From contig CAIYCW010000145.1 of NCBI GenBank assembly GCA_903924855.1, positions 17,093 to 81,092 on the forward strand: 64,000 bases of DNA, read 5' to 3'. This document shows positions 53,931-62,097 of the stretch, piece by piece (the first letter of the stretch is position 1; every line of letters starts with the position of its first letter). The translations under genes and the position numbers were made by a program. Below the pieces are notes generated by a model. It was not told the DNA's origin. It made no database searches and worked only from the letters and a program-made list of their open reading frames with translations. This DNA is from an uncultured Rhodospirillales bacterium (GTDB lineage: Bacteria > Pseudomonadota > Alphaproteobacteria > Acetobacterales > Acetobacteraceae).

Positions 53931-55235
53931 ATGGCAACCGTAACCGGCTCAACGAGTGGCGTAACGCAGATCCCGCAGAACTCCTCGGGCAACGGGGCAA
54001 CTGCTCAGACCCTGCTGAACACGATCAGCAGCATCAACGGCGGCAGCCAGTTCAGCGGCACGTCGCTGAGCCTGGCGTCGCTCTCGACCACCACGACCCC
54101 GATCGTGGTCGGCATCGGTGGCACGACCCCGACGAACGCTGGCACTGTTACCGGCACGCTGACCTCGAACGTGGTCGCCGTTGTCGTGAACAACACCGGC
54201 ACGACCACGCTGACCAACGTGGCCGGCACCGGCAACCAGGTGGTTGTTGCCGGTAACGGCGGCCTGACGTTCAACGATGTGGGCGCTGGCACGACGGTTG
54301 ACGTCGGCGGTGGCACCAACGTCGACAACATGTCGGGCTTCGGCGACACGTTCACCGGTGACGGCTCCAACACGATCACGCTGAGCGGCGCTTCGCGCGG
54401 CGCTGCTGACTCCATTGTCGGCACGACCGCTTCGACCGACACCATCACCGGTGCGGCCGGCTCGACCGTCGGCGTCGTCTACACCGACGGCGGCGTTGGC
54501 TCGAAGGCGCTGATCAACCCGACTGCCGGCAACGTGACGATCGTCGGCAACGGCGGCGTTGAGTCGGTCTACGGCGGTAACGGCAATGCCTTCTCTGGTT
54601 CGCTGACGGTCACCGGCGGCAACGGCTTCTTTGTTGGCGGCACTGCCGGCGCCAACTTCATTGCTTCGGGCACGGCTGGCGGTTCGACACTGATCGGTGG
54701 CGGCGCTAACGACATCCTGACCGGCAATGGCAGCGGCGACTTCCTGCTCGCTTCCAACGCGAGCGGCGCTGAGACGCTGAGCGGTGCTGGTGGAAACGAC
54801 ACGCTGCGCGCGTCGCTGACGCCGACGGCCGGCGTTGACCTGATGTATGGCTCGAGCAAGGGCAGCACCGAGTTCGACCTGGGTGCCTCGACGGTTGCCG
54901 GCACGGCCACCACGGGCATCATCTTCAAGGGCGACTATGTGTCGATGCATCTCGCCCCGACCGGTGTTTCGCTGGGCACCGTTTCCAACACGGTCGTTGT
55001 CAGCGGCTCCACGGCCGAGTTCGGCACTGTCCTGGACTTCATCTCTGGCACGGACAAGGTGCTGGTGGCTGCTGGCCAGGGCGCCGTGACCCTGATCTAT
55101 CATCCGAATGGCGCTGGCCAGACGGTTCTGGCGACCGCTTCGGGCACCACCGTTGCGTTCCTGAGCAAGATCAGCGCTTCGGACGTCACTGCCGCCGGTG
55201 GCGGTGTGGTCAGCACGGTCACGCTGGCCAACTAA
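53931..55235 (+). CDS. RTX-like beta-repeat secreted protein
   Basis: This 434-residue protein is rich in Gly, Thr, Ala and Val with many beta-roll-like repeats (GGANDILTGNGSGDFLLAS; ETLSGAGGNDTLRA). They resemble RTX calcium-binding repeats, with degenerate G-G-x-G-N/D-D-x-L motifs. There is no N-terminal signal peptide, so type I secretion through a C-terminal signal is likely. It could be a surface-layer or adhesin protein. AGGA precedes the ATG. The gene converges on a Hint-domain gene, with a strong terminator between. Codon use is smooth and GC-rich, unlike the preceding AT-rich DNA. Confidence 0.7.
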   Translation: MATVTGSTSGVTQIPQNSSGNGATAQTLLNTISSINGGSQFSGTSLSLASLSTTTTPIVVGIGGTTPTNAGTVTGTLTSNVVAVVVNNTGTTTLTNVAGTGNQVVVAGNGGLTFNDVGAGTTVDVGGGTNVDNMSGFGDTFTGDGSNTITLSGASRGAADSIVGTTASTDTITGAAGSTVGVVYTDGGVGSKALINPTAGNVTIVGNGGVESVYGGNGNAFSGSLTVTGGNGFFVGGTAGANFIASGTAGGSTLIGGGANDILTGNGSGDFLLASNASGAETLSGAGGNDTLRASLTPTAGVDLMYGSSKGSTEFDLGASTVAGTATTGIIFKGDYVSMHLAPTGVSLGTVSNTVVVSGSTAEFGTVLDFISGTDKVLVAAGQGAVTLIYHPNGAGQTVLATASGTTVAFLSKISASDVTAAGGGVVSTVTLAN

Positions 55236-55257
55236 GTTTCCGCTTCGACTTCATGAG

Positions 55258-55292
55258 AACCCCGCCAGGGCAACCTGGCGGGGTTTTCTTGT
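55258..55292 (+). terminator. Strong terminator of the RTX-like gene
   Basis: CCCCGCCAGG (55260..55269), GNRA-type loop GCAA and CCTGGCGGGG (55274..55283) are followed by TTTTCTTGTTT, 22 bases after the stop codon. Confidence 0.92.
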
Positions 55293-55331
55293 TTGATCGC
55301 CACCTCTCGAAATGCAGTCTCTTGACCGCAT

Positions 55332-55362
55332 AAAAAAACCCCCGGCCGAACCCGGCCGGGGG
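55332..55362 (-). terminator. Terminator of the Hint-domain gene
   Basis: On the minus strand CCCCCGGCC and GGCCGGGGG (55339..55347 and 55354..55362) form a 9-bp GC stem followed by seven Ts (55332..55338 read on the minus strand), 48 bases after the stop. It is back to back with the terminator at 55258..55292. Confidence 0.9.
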
Positions 55363-55409
55363 AGGCGATCAACGTTGACGCGGTCGGCGAACCGGCGGCA
55401 GGGTCAGGT

Positions 55410-56279
55410 CTAGAGAACCATGTGCCAATCGGTGATCCCAACGGTGAGAAGCTGCTCGGATGAACGCGGCGGGAGAATCAGCAGCGCGTCACCGTCAGTC
55501 CAGCGCCAGGTCATTCCCTCTCCGCTTTCTGCGCTATGGAAGCCCCTGACCAGAGCCGGGCTCTCCAGCGGAATGGCCTGATCATCCATGGCGAGATGAA
55601 AGATCGCCACGCCAAGATGTCGCGGGTCGCCCTCTGGCTGCACACAATTGCTGGACAGGCGAATCGTGGTGGTGCGGGGTGGCACAGCAAATCGCCAGGT
55701 CGACAGACTTCCTTCCTGGGAGGCGCTATGGGGGGGAAGCTCACGCAGACCCGCGAAGGCTCGAACCGGTGCTTCAACCTGCGGGGGAGCGGCGGCGGGA
55801 GCAGGCTCGATCACAACGGCTTCCGGCGCCGCGGCCGCCACGGGCTCCGGCAGATCCAGAGGGCCGGTCTCCAGGCGCAGCGCTTCGGCGACCACAGCAT
55901 CGGCGCCTTCGATTGTCAGCGCCAGCCAATGCGCCGGCGTCTCTGAGGGCATCGCGCTTGGCAGCGCCTGTGCAGTCATGGGAGGGATGCCCATCGGAAA
56001 TGCGATGCTGAGACGCTGATGGGCCGACACAACGACGGTGCGCGACGGCACGCCGGGCGACAGGCAGCCATCGGCGAAGGAGACGCACGATTCCGGCGGA
56101 TGGCACGGAGCGAGCTGCGCGATCGCGCGATAGCCCGGACGGCCGTTGGCGATGACGAGCACCTCATCGGTGGGAAGCAACGCGTCCGCACGACGTTGCA
56201 CTGGGCCGGAGACCGAATCCATCACCTGGAGAATGATATCGGCGGGCATGATTGTCGTGAAGGGAGCGACCTGGGTCAT
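55410..56279 (-). CDS. Hint-domain-like protein
   Basis: I chose the ATG at 56279 with AGGA upstream (289 residues). The N-terminal half has Hint-like features: LLPTDEVLVIANGRPGYRAI, then SPGVPSRTVVVSAHQRL, which matches the P-G-x-P-x-R-x-x-x-V-S-x-H-H/Q-R-L segment of bacterial Hint_2 proteins. A Pro/Ala linker follows (about 150-190). The C-terminal domain (RHLGVAIFHLAMDDQ; MTWRWTDGDALLI) occurs with Hint domains in acetic acid bacteria. The catalytic Cys at the Hint start is not evident, so self-splicing activity is doubtful. It may process or accompany the neighbouring RTX-like protein. Confidence 0.55.
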   Translation of the reverse strand: MTQVAPFTTIMPADIILQVMDSVSGPVQRRADALLPTDEVLVIANGRPGYRAIAQLAPCHPPESCVSFADGCLSPGVPSRTVVVSAHQRLSIAFPMGIPPMTAQALPSAMPSETPAHWLALTIEGADAVVAEALRLETGPLDLPEPVAAAAPEAVVIEPAPAAAPPQVEAPVRAFAGLRELPPHSASQEGSLSTWRFAVPPRTTTIRLSSNCVQPEGDPRHLGVAIFHLAMDDQAIPLESPALVRGFHSAESGEGMTWRWTDGDALLILPPRSSEQLLTVGITDWHMVL

Positions 56280-56566
56280 GTGTGTCCTGCGTGTTGGCTT
56301 GAAGTCATCGCCGAGGCGCGGCAATACAGCCTGATTTAGCCGGTCAGGCGAAATCGGGAAGCGAAATTTTCTCCTTGTTACCCGATTGTCCGCATATGGC
56401 GTGCCGAAATCCCGGCCTCTGTTGCCGTGGATCGGATGGCGCGCCTATGAAGACCTGCAAACCTTCGTATACACCACTTGAGGACAGGGCTGATCTGCAG
56501 CGACCCGGGATGGCGTGACCTCTCGTGGCGTGTGGAAGTTGGATGCTGTTTATTCCGGAGATACCC

Positions 56567-57835
56567 ATGCTGGCTCATGTTCTGGCACCCGCGTTGATGC
56601 GGCGTGGCATCCACTACGGATGGATCATGGTGGCTCTCACCTTTCTGACGATGCTCTCCACCGCGGCGGTGATGGGACTGCCTGGCGTGTTGATCGGACC
56701 GCTGCAGGCTGAGTTCGGATGGAAGATCGGCGACATCTCTCAGCCTCTGGCGTTGCGCCTGGTCCTGTTCGGGCTCGTGGCGCCATTCGCCGCGGCCTTG
56801 ATCGCGCGATTCGGTATTCTTCGCGTGGTCGGTGCGGGGCTGGCTATGATCGTGGCCGGGGTGGCGCTTGCGACCGGGATGGACAGTCTCTGGCAGCTCT
56901 GGCTGAGCTGGGGAATCCTCGTGGGGCTGGGGACCGGGATGACGGCGATGGTGCTAGGGGCAACTGTTGCCAGCCGATGGTTCACGCAACGTCGCGGATT
57001 GGTGATGGGGCTGCTGACGGCGAGCAACGCCACGGGACAGCTGCTGTTTCTGCCGATGGACGCCTGGTTGGTGGAGCATGCGGGATGGCGGCTTGCTGTG
57101 CTGCCGCCGCTGTTGGCGTGCGCTGTGGCCTGGCTCCTGATGGTGATGCTGGGCCGTGATCATCCGGCACAGGTTGGGCTGCCACCTTATGGGGAAAAGG
57201 TGGTGCTGCCGGTCACGACCGGACAGAGCGGCAATCCGTTCACGGCCAGCCTGACGGCGCTGCGTGATGCGTCACAGGATCGTACCTTCTGGGTGCTGTT
57301 CGGAACATTCTTTGTCTGTGGGCTGTCGACCAACGGGCTGGTTCAGAGCCATTTCATCCCTTTCTGCGTGGATTACGGCATGGATCCGCTGGTGGGCGCG
57401 AGCGTGCTGGCGATGATGGGAATGTTCGACTTTGTGGGAACGATCGTGTCGGGATGGCTTTCGGATCGGTATGACATCCGCAAGCTGCTGTTCGTTTATT
57501 ACGGTCTGCGTGGGCTCAGTCTGATCGTCCTGCCCTATTCCAGCTTTTCGTTCCTGGGCCTCAGCGTCTTCGCCATGTTCTATGGGCTGGACTGGGTGGC
57601 CACCGTGCCGCCGACCGTCAAGCTTGCTGCGGCGAATTTCGGTCGGGAACGGGCGGCTTTGGTTTTCGGATGGGTGTTCACAGCCCACCAGCTTGGCGCC
57701 GCGGTGGCAGCGGCTGGGGCTGGCATGGTTCGGGATGGTACCGGTACCTATCTGCCGGCCTTTCTGGCTGCCGGCGTTGCCTGTCTGCTTGCTTCGGTTG
57801 CTGCGTTGTCACCCCGCAAGCCTGCCCTCGCCTGA
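56567..57835 (+). CDS. MFS transporter
   Basis: This 422-residue protein has 12 predicted membrane helices in two six-helix halves. The ATG at 56567 has GGAG upstream; an upstream frame extension adds 14 unlikely residues. The motif SGWLSDRYDIRKLL between helices 8 and 9 corresponds to MFS motif A, and the N-terminal helix (RRGIHYGWIMVALTFLTMLS) is typical of the oxalate/formate and monocarboxylate transporter group. Substrate is unknown; a small organic acid is a reasonable guess. It stands alone upstream of a sensor kinase gene 135 bases away. Confidence 0.85.
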   Translation: MLAHVLAPALMRRGIHYGWIMVALTFLTMLSTAAVMGLPGVLIGPLQAEFGWKIGDISQPLALRLVLFGLVAPFAAALIARFGILRVVGAGLAMIVAGVALATGMDSLWQLWLSWGILVGLGTGMTAMVLGATVASRWFTQRRGLVMGLLTASNATGQLLFLPMDAWLVEHAGWRLAVLPPLLACAVAWLLMVMLGRDHPAQVGLPPYGEKVVLPVTTGQSGNPFTASLTALRDASQDRTFWVLFGTFFVCGLSTNGLVQSHFIPFCVDYGMDPLVGASVLAMMGMFDFVGTIVSGWLSDRYDIRKLLFVYYGLRGLSLIVLPYSSFSFLGLSVFAMFYGLDWVATVPPTVKLAAANFGRERAALVFGWVFTAHQLGAAVAAAGAGMVRDGTGTYLPAFLAAGVACLLASVAALSPRKPALA

Positions 57836-57970
57836 GGTTCCGTGAGCGGACGAGGTGTCAAATTGTCATACGGCGCACGACTCGAGGCGGACGATTGGGG
57901 GTGCCAGCGCCCGGTGTCTCTGCCATCAGAGGCTCGATGCCACAGGCGAGAACCCTGTTAGGCGGCAGGG

Positions 57971-59371
57971 ATGGAACCTCTGGCTGCAATCGATCAAACC
58001 GGCGATGGACGGGCGGGGCGCAACAAACGGGGCTTTGCCGTTGCGGCAGCTGTACTGGGGTTTGTGACCTGTGTTGCCGTGGCCGGCGGTGTCTGGCTCC
58101 GGCCGCGTCTTCTTGTGGCAGGCGAGGCGGCGGGACCGGACGGCATGCGCGTGGTCGATCTCCCGTCGCTGGTGGTGGCGATGTGCGCCGGTGTGGTTGC
58201 AGCCGGTGTGATCGTGCTTGGTCTGCGCCGCCGCGACAGGAAGGTGATCGCGGCGCTTGATGCGCGGCTCCGGGCCGAGGCTGCGGCACGCGCAGCGTTG
58301 GATCGGCTTACCCAGGGTTCGCCGGCCCTGCTGTATCTTGGCCGGGTCGATCCGGACGGGACGTATCACCGGCTGTTCGCCACGCGCAACGCCGAGACCG
58401 TGACGGGTTGGCCGGAGTCGACCATGGAGAACCCGGATCTTGTCTGGTCGCACGTGCTGCCGGCCGATGCGGATATCCGCAATACCAACTTTTCCCGTGC
58501 CATGCGCCTCGGCCACAGCACGGTGGAGTTTCGTTATCGGCGCCCTGACGACAGCGTGATCTGGTTACGCAACGAGGTCGTCTGCATCGGCCGGGACGAG
58601 ACCGGCACTGTCGAGGTGGCGGGTGTGGTCACCAATGTGACGCGCGAGCATGAGCTGGCGGCGATGGCGGATATCCAGAGCCGGATGGCGACCTTGGGCG
58701 AACTGGCGACGGGACTGGCCCATGAGCTGACGCAGCCCGTGACCGTCATCGGAATGGCGGCGGAGATGGCGATGGAGATGGCGCGCAACATTGGGGCGCC
58801 GGAGGCGCTGCGCCGGCAGATCAGCTCAGTTCAGACCCAGTCCGCGCGGGCGAGCGAGATCATCAGCCATCTCCGGCTTTATGGCCATGCCGATGGCGGA
58901 CGGCTGGGGCCGGTCGACCTGCGGCGCGCGATGGAAGGGGCGATGACGTTGGCGGTGACGCCACTCAATCGCGCGGGGGTGACGGTGCGGGTGGAGATTC
59001 CAGACACGATGCCGGCCGTCCGCGCCCGGTCGGTGCAGGTGGAGCAGGTGCTGATCAATCTGCTGCTGAATGCGCGCGACGCGATGGTGGGGCAGCCGGC
59101 TGATGATCGGCTGGTTCTGGCTCGCGGCTTCACCGATGAGGATGACCTGGCGGGCGCCGTTTTCCTGGAGATTCGTGACTCTGGGCCGGGTGTTGACCCG
59201 GAGACGTTGCCGCGGCTGTTCGATTCGTTCTTCACCACGAAGGCGCCTGGGGAGGGGACCGGGCTTGGACTTTCCATCAGCCGGACGCTGATGCAGGGGT
59301 TTGGTGGAGATATCACTGCTGCGTCTGGTGAGGATGGGGCGGTGTTTACTTTGCGGTTTCAGCGGGCATGA
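57971..59371 (+). CDS. Membrane PAS-domain sensor histidine kinase
   Basis: This 466-residue kinase has two membrane helices (about 22-42 and 66-86), a PAS domain with a PAC-like end (118-225), and an H-box GLAHELTQPV with phospho-acceptor His251. Its catalytic domain has the N-box NLLLNARD (363-370), G1 DSGPG (403-407), F-box FDSFFTTK and G2 GTGLGLSIS. The HELTQPV type is found in NtrB/FixL-like and DctB-like kinases. No response regulator is adjacent, so the partner is elsewhere. The gene ends at a hairpin-rich repeat that separates it from a convergent gene. Confidence 0.9.
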   Translation: MEPLAAIDQTGDGRAGRNKRGFAVAAAVLGFVTCVAVAGGVWLRPRLLVAGEAAGPDGMRVVDLPSLVVAMCAGVVAAGVIVLGLRRRDRKVIAALDARLRAEAAARAALDRLTQGSPALLYLGRVDPDGTYHRLFATRNAETVTGWPESTMENPDLVWSHVLPADADIRNTNFSRAMRLGHSTVEFRYRRPDDSVIWLRNEVVCIGRDETGTVEVAGVVTNVTREHELAAMADIQSRMATLGELATGLAHELTQPVTVIGMAAEMAMEMARNIGAPEALRRQISSVQTQSARASEIISHLRLYGHADGGRLGPVDLRRAMEGAMTLAVTPLNRAGVTVRVEIPDTMPAVRARSVQVEQVLINLLLNARDAMVGQPADDRLVLARGFTDEDDLAGAVFLEIRDSGPGVDPETLPRLFDSFFTTKAPGEGTGLGLSISRTLMQGFGGDITAASGEDGAVFTLRFQRA

Positions 59372-59375
59372 CGAA

Positions 59376-59502
59376 GAAAGCAGTTCTTTTTTGAAAAAAA
59401 GAACCAAAAAACTTTCGTCCATTTAGCCGGGATCATCCGGAAATTTGCGGACCAAACGAATGAAAGTTTTTTGCTTCTTTTTTACAAAAAAGAAGTGCTT
59501 GC
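59376..59502. repeat. Hairpin-rich intergenic repeat, copy 1
   Basis: Left arm GTTCTTTTTTGAAAAAAAG with ACCAAAAAACTTTCGT, and right arm AAAGTTTTTTGCTTC with TTTTTTACAAAAAAGAAG, form imperfect inverted halves around a variable core, each half with its own hairpin. It lies between convergent genes and should terminate both. A related copy lies at 61425..61571. Confidence 0.8.
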
Positions 59503-60999
59503 TTATGGCTTGAGCGAAACGCCCGTCAGACGAATCAGGCCATCCGGCAGCACCTTATAGCCATCGATCTTGCGGCTGGCGCCCACGATATAGCCTGGCG
59601 CGTAGAGGTAGATGATCGGCAGGTCCACCCGCTCCTGGGTCCACATGGCGGCATAGATGTCCCGACGCTTGGCAGGATCGGTCTCGATGCGGGCCTGGTC
59701 GAGCAGGGTGTCGACCTTGGGGTTGCTGTAGTTGGTGGTGTTGAGCGGGCCCCCGGTGTGCAGGAAGCTGTAGATGTTGCTGTCGGCATCGAGCAGACCG
59801 GACCAGCCGATGAGGAAGGCGCCGTAATGGCCGGCCTGGGAGGCGGCGAGGGCGGAGCCGAAATCCATGTTGGTGACGCGGACGTCGAACCCGGCTTCCT
59901 TGGCCATGGACTGAATGACCTCGGAGACCTGCACGCTTTGCGGGTTGTTGGGGATCATGAGGTTGACGACGACGGGGAGCTTCACGCCGGATTCGGCGAG
60001 CAGCTTCTTGGCGGCTTCGACATCGCGCGCCGGCGGCTTGATGTTGGGGGCGTTGAGCGGGCTGAGCGGCGAGACGGCCTGGGCGGTGGGGGTGTAGAGG
60101 CCGTTGAAGACGACCTGGATCAGGGCTTCGCGATCGATCGACAGCTCGAGGGCGCGGCGGACGCGGGGGTCGCGGCCGATCGGCGTGTCGGCCAGGGGAT
60201 CGGGACCGATATTGATGCTGATGCCGGAATAGCCGAGCCCGGGGGAGCTCAGCAGCTGAAGTTTCGGGTCCTTCTTGACCGTGTCGGCGTCGGTGGGGAC
60301 GGTGTCGGCCATGTCTACGGCGCCGGCCTGCAGGTTGGCGAGGCGGACGGAGCTGTCGGTCATCGGGCGATAGATGACGTGGTCGAAATGGATGGCCTTG
60401 GCGTTCCAGTAGCCGTCGTAGCGGTCGAGGGTGATGTGGTCCTGGGCCACGCGTTCGGTGAATTTGAAGGGGCCGGCGCAGACGGGGTGGAGACCGAAAT
60501 CCTTGCCGGCGGCTTCGGCGGCCTTGGGGGAGACGATCATGCCGGCGCGGTCGGTGAAGGTGGCGAGGAAGGGGGAGGAGGGCTGCTTGAGGGTGATCTT
60601 CACCGTGCTGTCATCGATCACGTCCAAATGGTCCATGGCGCTCAGTTCGGCGCGGCGGAAGCTGGTGGGGAGCGTTGCGTGGCGGTCGAGCGTGTATTTG
60701 ACAGCGGCGGCGTTCAGAGGCGTGCCGTCGTGGAAGGTGACGCCTTGGCGGAGCTTGAGGACGACACTCTTCGGGTCGGTCCACTCGTAGCTGCTGACCA
60801 GGACGGGGACGAGGTTGAGGTGTTCGTCGAAGTCGAACAGCTTGTCGCAGATCGCGGTCATGACGGCGGTGCCGACGAAGGTGCGGCTGGTGGTGGGGTC
60901 GAGCAGATCGGGGTCGTTGTTGAGGCCGAAGCGCAGCGTCTGGGCGCTGGCGTGGGCGGCGATGGCAGCAAAGACGGTGGCGAGCAGGATCTTGCGCAT
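59503..60999 (-). CDS. ABC transporter solute-binding protein, family 5
   Basis: This 498-residue periplasmic protein starts at ATG 60999 with GGGGAAA upstream; the frame extends further upstream, but that part has no protein character. A signal peptide (MRKILLATVFAAIAAHASAQ) precedes the mature start TLRFGLNND. The SBP_bac_5 pattern is present: YEWTDPKSVVLKLRQGVTFH, DGTPLNAAAVKYTLDR and RDPRVRRALELSIDREAL. Members bind di- or oligopeptides, nickel-chelates or opines. No permease or ATPase gene is next to it, so it is an orphan binding protein here. Confidence 0.88.
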   Translation of the reverse strand: MRKILLATVFAAIAAHASAQTLRFGLNNDPDLLDPTTSRTFVGTAVMTAICDKLFDFDEHLNLVPVLVSSYEWTDPKSVVLKLRQGVTFHDGTPLNAAAVKYTLDRHATLPTSFRRAELSAMDHLDVIDDSTVKITLKQPSSPFLATFTDRAGMIVSPKAAEAAGKDFGLHPVCAGPFKFTERVAQDHITLDRYDGYWNAKAIHFDHVIYRPMTDSSVRLANLQAGAVDMADTVPTDADTVKKDPKLQLLSSPGLGYSGISINIGPDPLADTPIGRDPRVRRALELSIDREALIQVVFNGLYTPTAQAVSPLSPLNAPNIKPPARDVEAAKKLLAESGVKLPVVVNLMIPNNPQSVQVSEVIQSMAKEAGFDVRVTNMDFGSALAASQAGHYGAFLIGWSGLLDADSNIYSFLHTGGPLNTTNYSNPKVDTLLDQARIETDPAKRRDIYAAMWTQERVDLPIIYLYAPGYIVGASRKIDGYKVLPDGLIRLTGVSLKP

Positions 61000-61048
61000 G
61001 GTGTTTCCCCGGATGGTGAAACCTGTGACGCAAGACGGGTGCCAGGAT

Positions 61049-61435
61049 CTAGGAGGGGTGGTCGCGCACGTAGAGGGCGGTGATGACGATGCGCAGCCGG
61101 ACGCGGGCGCCGGGATACGGTTTGGCGGTGAGCAGCAAATGGGCGCTGTCATTGCCTGGAGCGACCACGATCTGGGCAAAGCCTGCGACGGCGGCGAGAT
61201 TGTCGTAGGGCTGCCAGAACGTGTCGAGCAGGCGGAAGCCCGCGGGGGCTGCCGGGATCTCGACGTTGAGGGTGCTGCCGTCCAGCGCCACGTTGTATTC
61301 GTTCTTGCCGGCGGCGCCGAAGCCGCCGGAGAAGATGACGGGGTAGAGCTTCACCACTGAAAGGTCGCCGATGGTGGTGGCGAAGCTGCTGGGTTGCGCC
61401 TGGGCTGAGAGGGGGACGCTGATAAGAAAAAGCAA
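61049..61435 (-). CDS. Small secreted protein of unknown function
   Basis: The frame ends at 61049 and is open far upstream across a repeat element. No ATG lies near the mature start. A TTG at 61435 would give 128 residues with a signal-peptide-like N-terminus (LLFLISVPLSAQAQ), and I use it with low certainty. The mature part is beta-rich (SVVKLYPVIFSGGFGAAGKN; PYPGARVRLRIVITALYV). It lies 49 bases upstream of the solute-binding protein gene on the same strand. The repeat copy at 61425..61571 reaches into its 5' end and may have replaced the original start. Confidence 0.5.
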   Translation of the reverse strand: MLFLISVPLSAQAQPSSFATTIGDLSVVKLYPVIFSGGFGAAGKNEYNVALDGSTLNVEIPAAPAGFRLLDTFWQPYDNLAAVAGFAQIVVAPGNDSAHLLLTAKPYPGARVRLRIVITALYVRDHPS

Positions 61436-61571
61436 GAAAGCAAGGCGTTCTTTTTTGAAAAAAAGAACCAAAAAACTTTTATTCGTCGGGCCGCGCCTTT
61501 CCGGAGAGGCACGGTCCCGACGAATGAAAAGTCTTTTGCTTCTTTTCTTCAGAAAAGAAGTGCTTGCTTGC
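61425..61571. repeat. Hairpin-rich intergenic repeat, copy 2
   Basis: It carries GTTCTTTTTTGAAAAAAAG plus ACCAAAAAACTTTTATTCGT on one side and CTTTTGCTTCTTTTC with AGAAAAGAAGTGCTTGCTTG on the other. The core has its own GC-rich inverted repeat (TCGTCGGG and CCCGACGA). It resembles copy 1 at 59376..59502 in both arms, while the cores differ. It lies between ndk and the small secreted gene, which are on the same strand. Confidence 0.8.
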
Positions 61572-61994
61572 TTAACCGACAATCTCGGTTCCAGCGAAGA
61601 AATAGGCGATCTCGACAGCAGCGTTCTCCGGGCTGTCCGAGCCATGCACAGAGTTGGCCTCGATGCTCTCGGCGAATTCCTTGCGGATGGTGCCCTCGGC
61701 GGCGTTGGCCGGGTTGGTGGCGCCCATGATCTCGCGGTTGGCAAGCACGGCGTTCTCGCCTTCGAGCACCTGCACGACGACGGGGCCGGAGGTCATGAAG
61801 GTGACGAGGTCGCGGAAGAAGCCGCGCTCGCGGTGCACGCCGTAGAAGGTCTCGGCCTGGGCGGTGGTCATGTGGATGCGCTTCTGCGCGACGATGCGCA
61901 GGCCGGCGGCCTCGAACTTGGCGTTGATGGCGCCAGTGAGGTTGCGGCGGGTGGCGTCGGGCTTGAGGATGGAGAAGGTGCGTTCGATGGCCAT
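61572..61994 (-). CDS. ndk: Nucleoside diphosphate kinase
   Basis: This 140-residue enzyme transfers the gamma phosphate from ATP to other nucleoside diphosphates through a phospho-histidine. The active site is NSVHGSD with His117, and the N-terminus ([20 protein letters not shown]) and the central [14 protein letters not shown] are canonical. Length is exactly that of bacterial Ndk. It is cytosolic. Its 3' end runs into repeat copy 2, which may act as terminator. Confidence 0.97.
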   Translation of the reverse strand: MAIERTFSILKPDATRRNLTGAINAKFEAAGLRIVAQKRIHMTTAQAETFYGVHRERGFFRDLVTFMTSGPVVVQVLEGENAVLANREIMGATNPANAAEGTIRKEFAESIEANSVHGSDSPENAAVEIAYFFAGTEIVG

Positions 61995-62097
61995 GTGCTT
62001 GGTTTCCTGTGCCTTGCGGTACGCGCGGCTTTAGATGAGTGGCTGCGGTGCAGCAAGCCCTTGGACGTGGGGTCTGTGAGGCGGTAAACCCCAGGGT

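Noticed and set aside
57836-57970. Possible cobalamin-type riboswitch before the histidine kinase gene
   Set aside because: A few GCCAC/GAGAACC-like words are present, but the conserved B12 box and overall order are missing.
61049-61744. Longer 231-residue version of the small secreted protein
   Set aside because: The extra N-terminal part is antisense to ndk and passes through the hairpin repeat, so it is unlikely to be coding.
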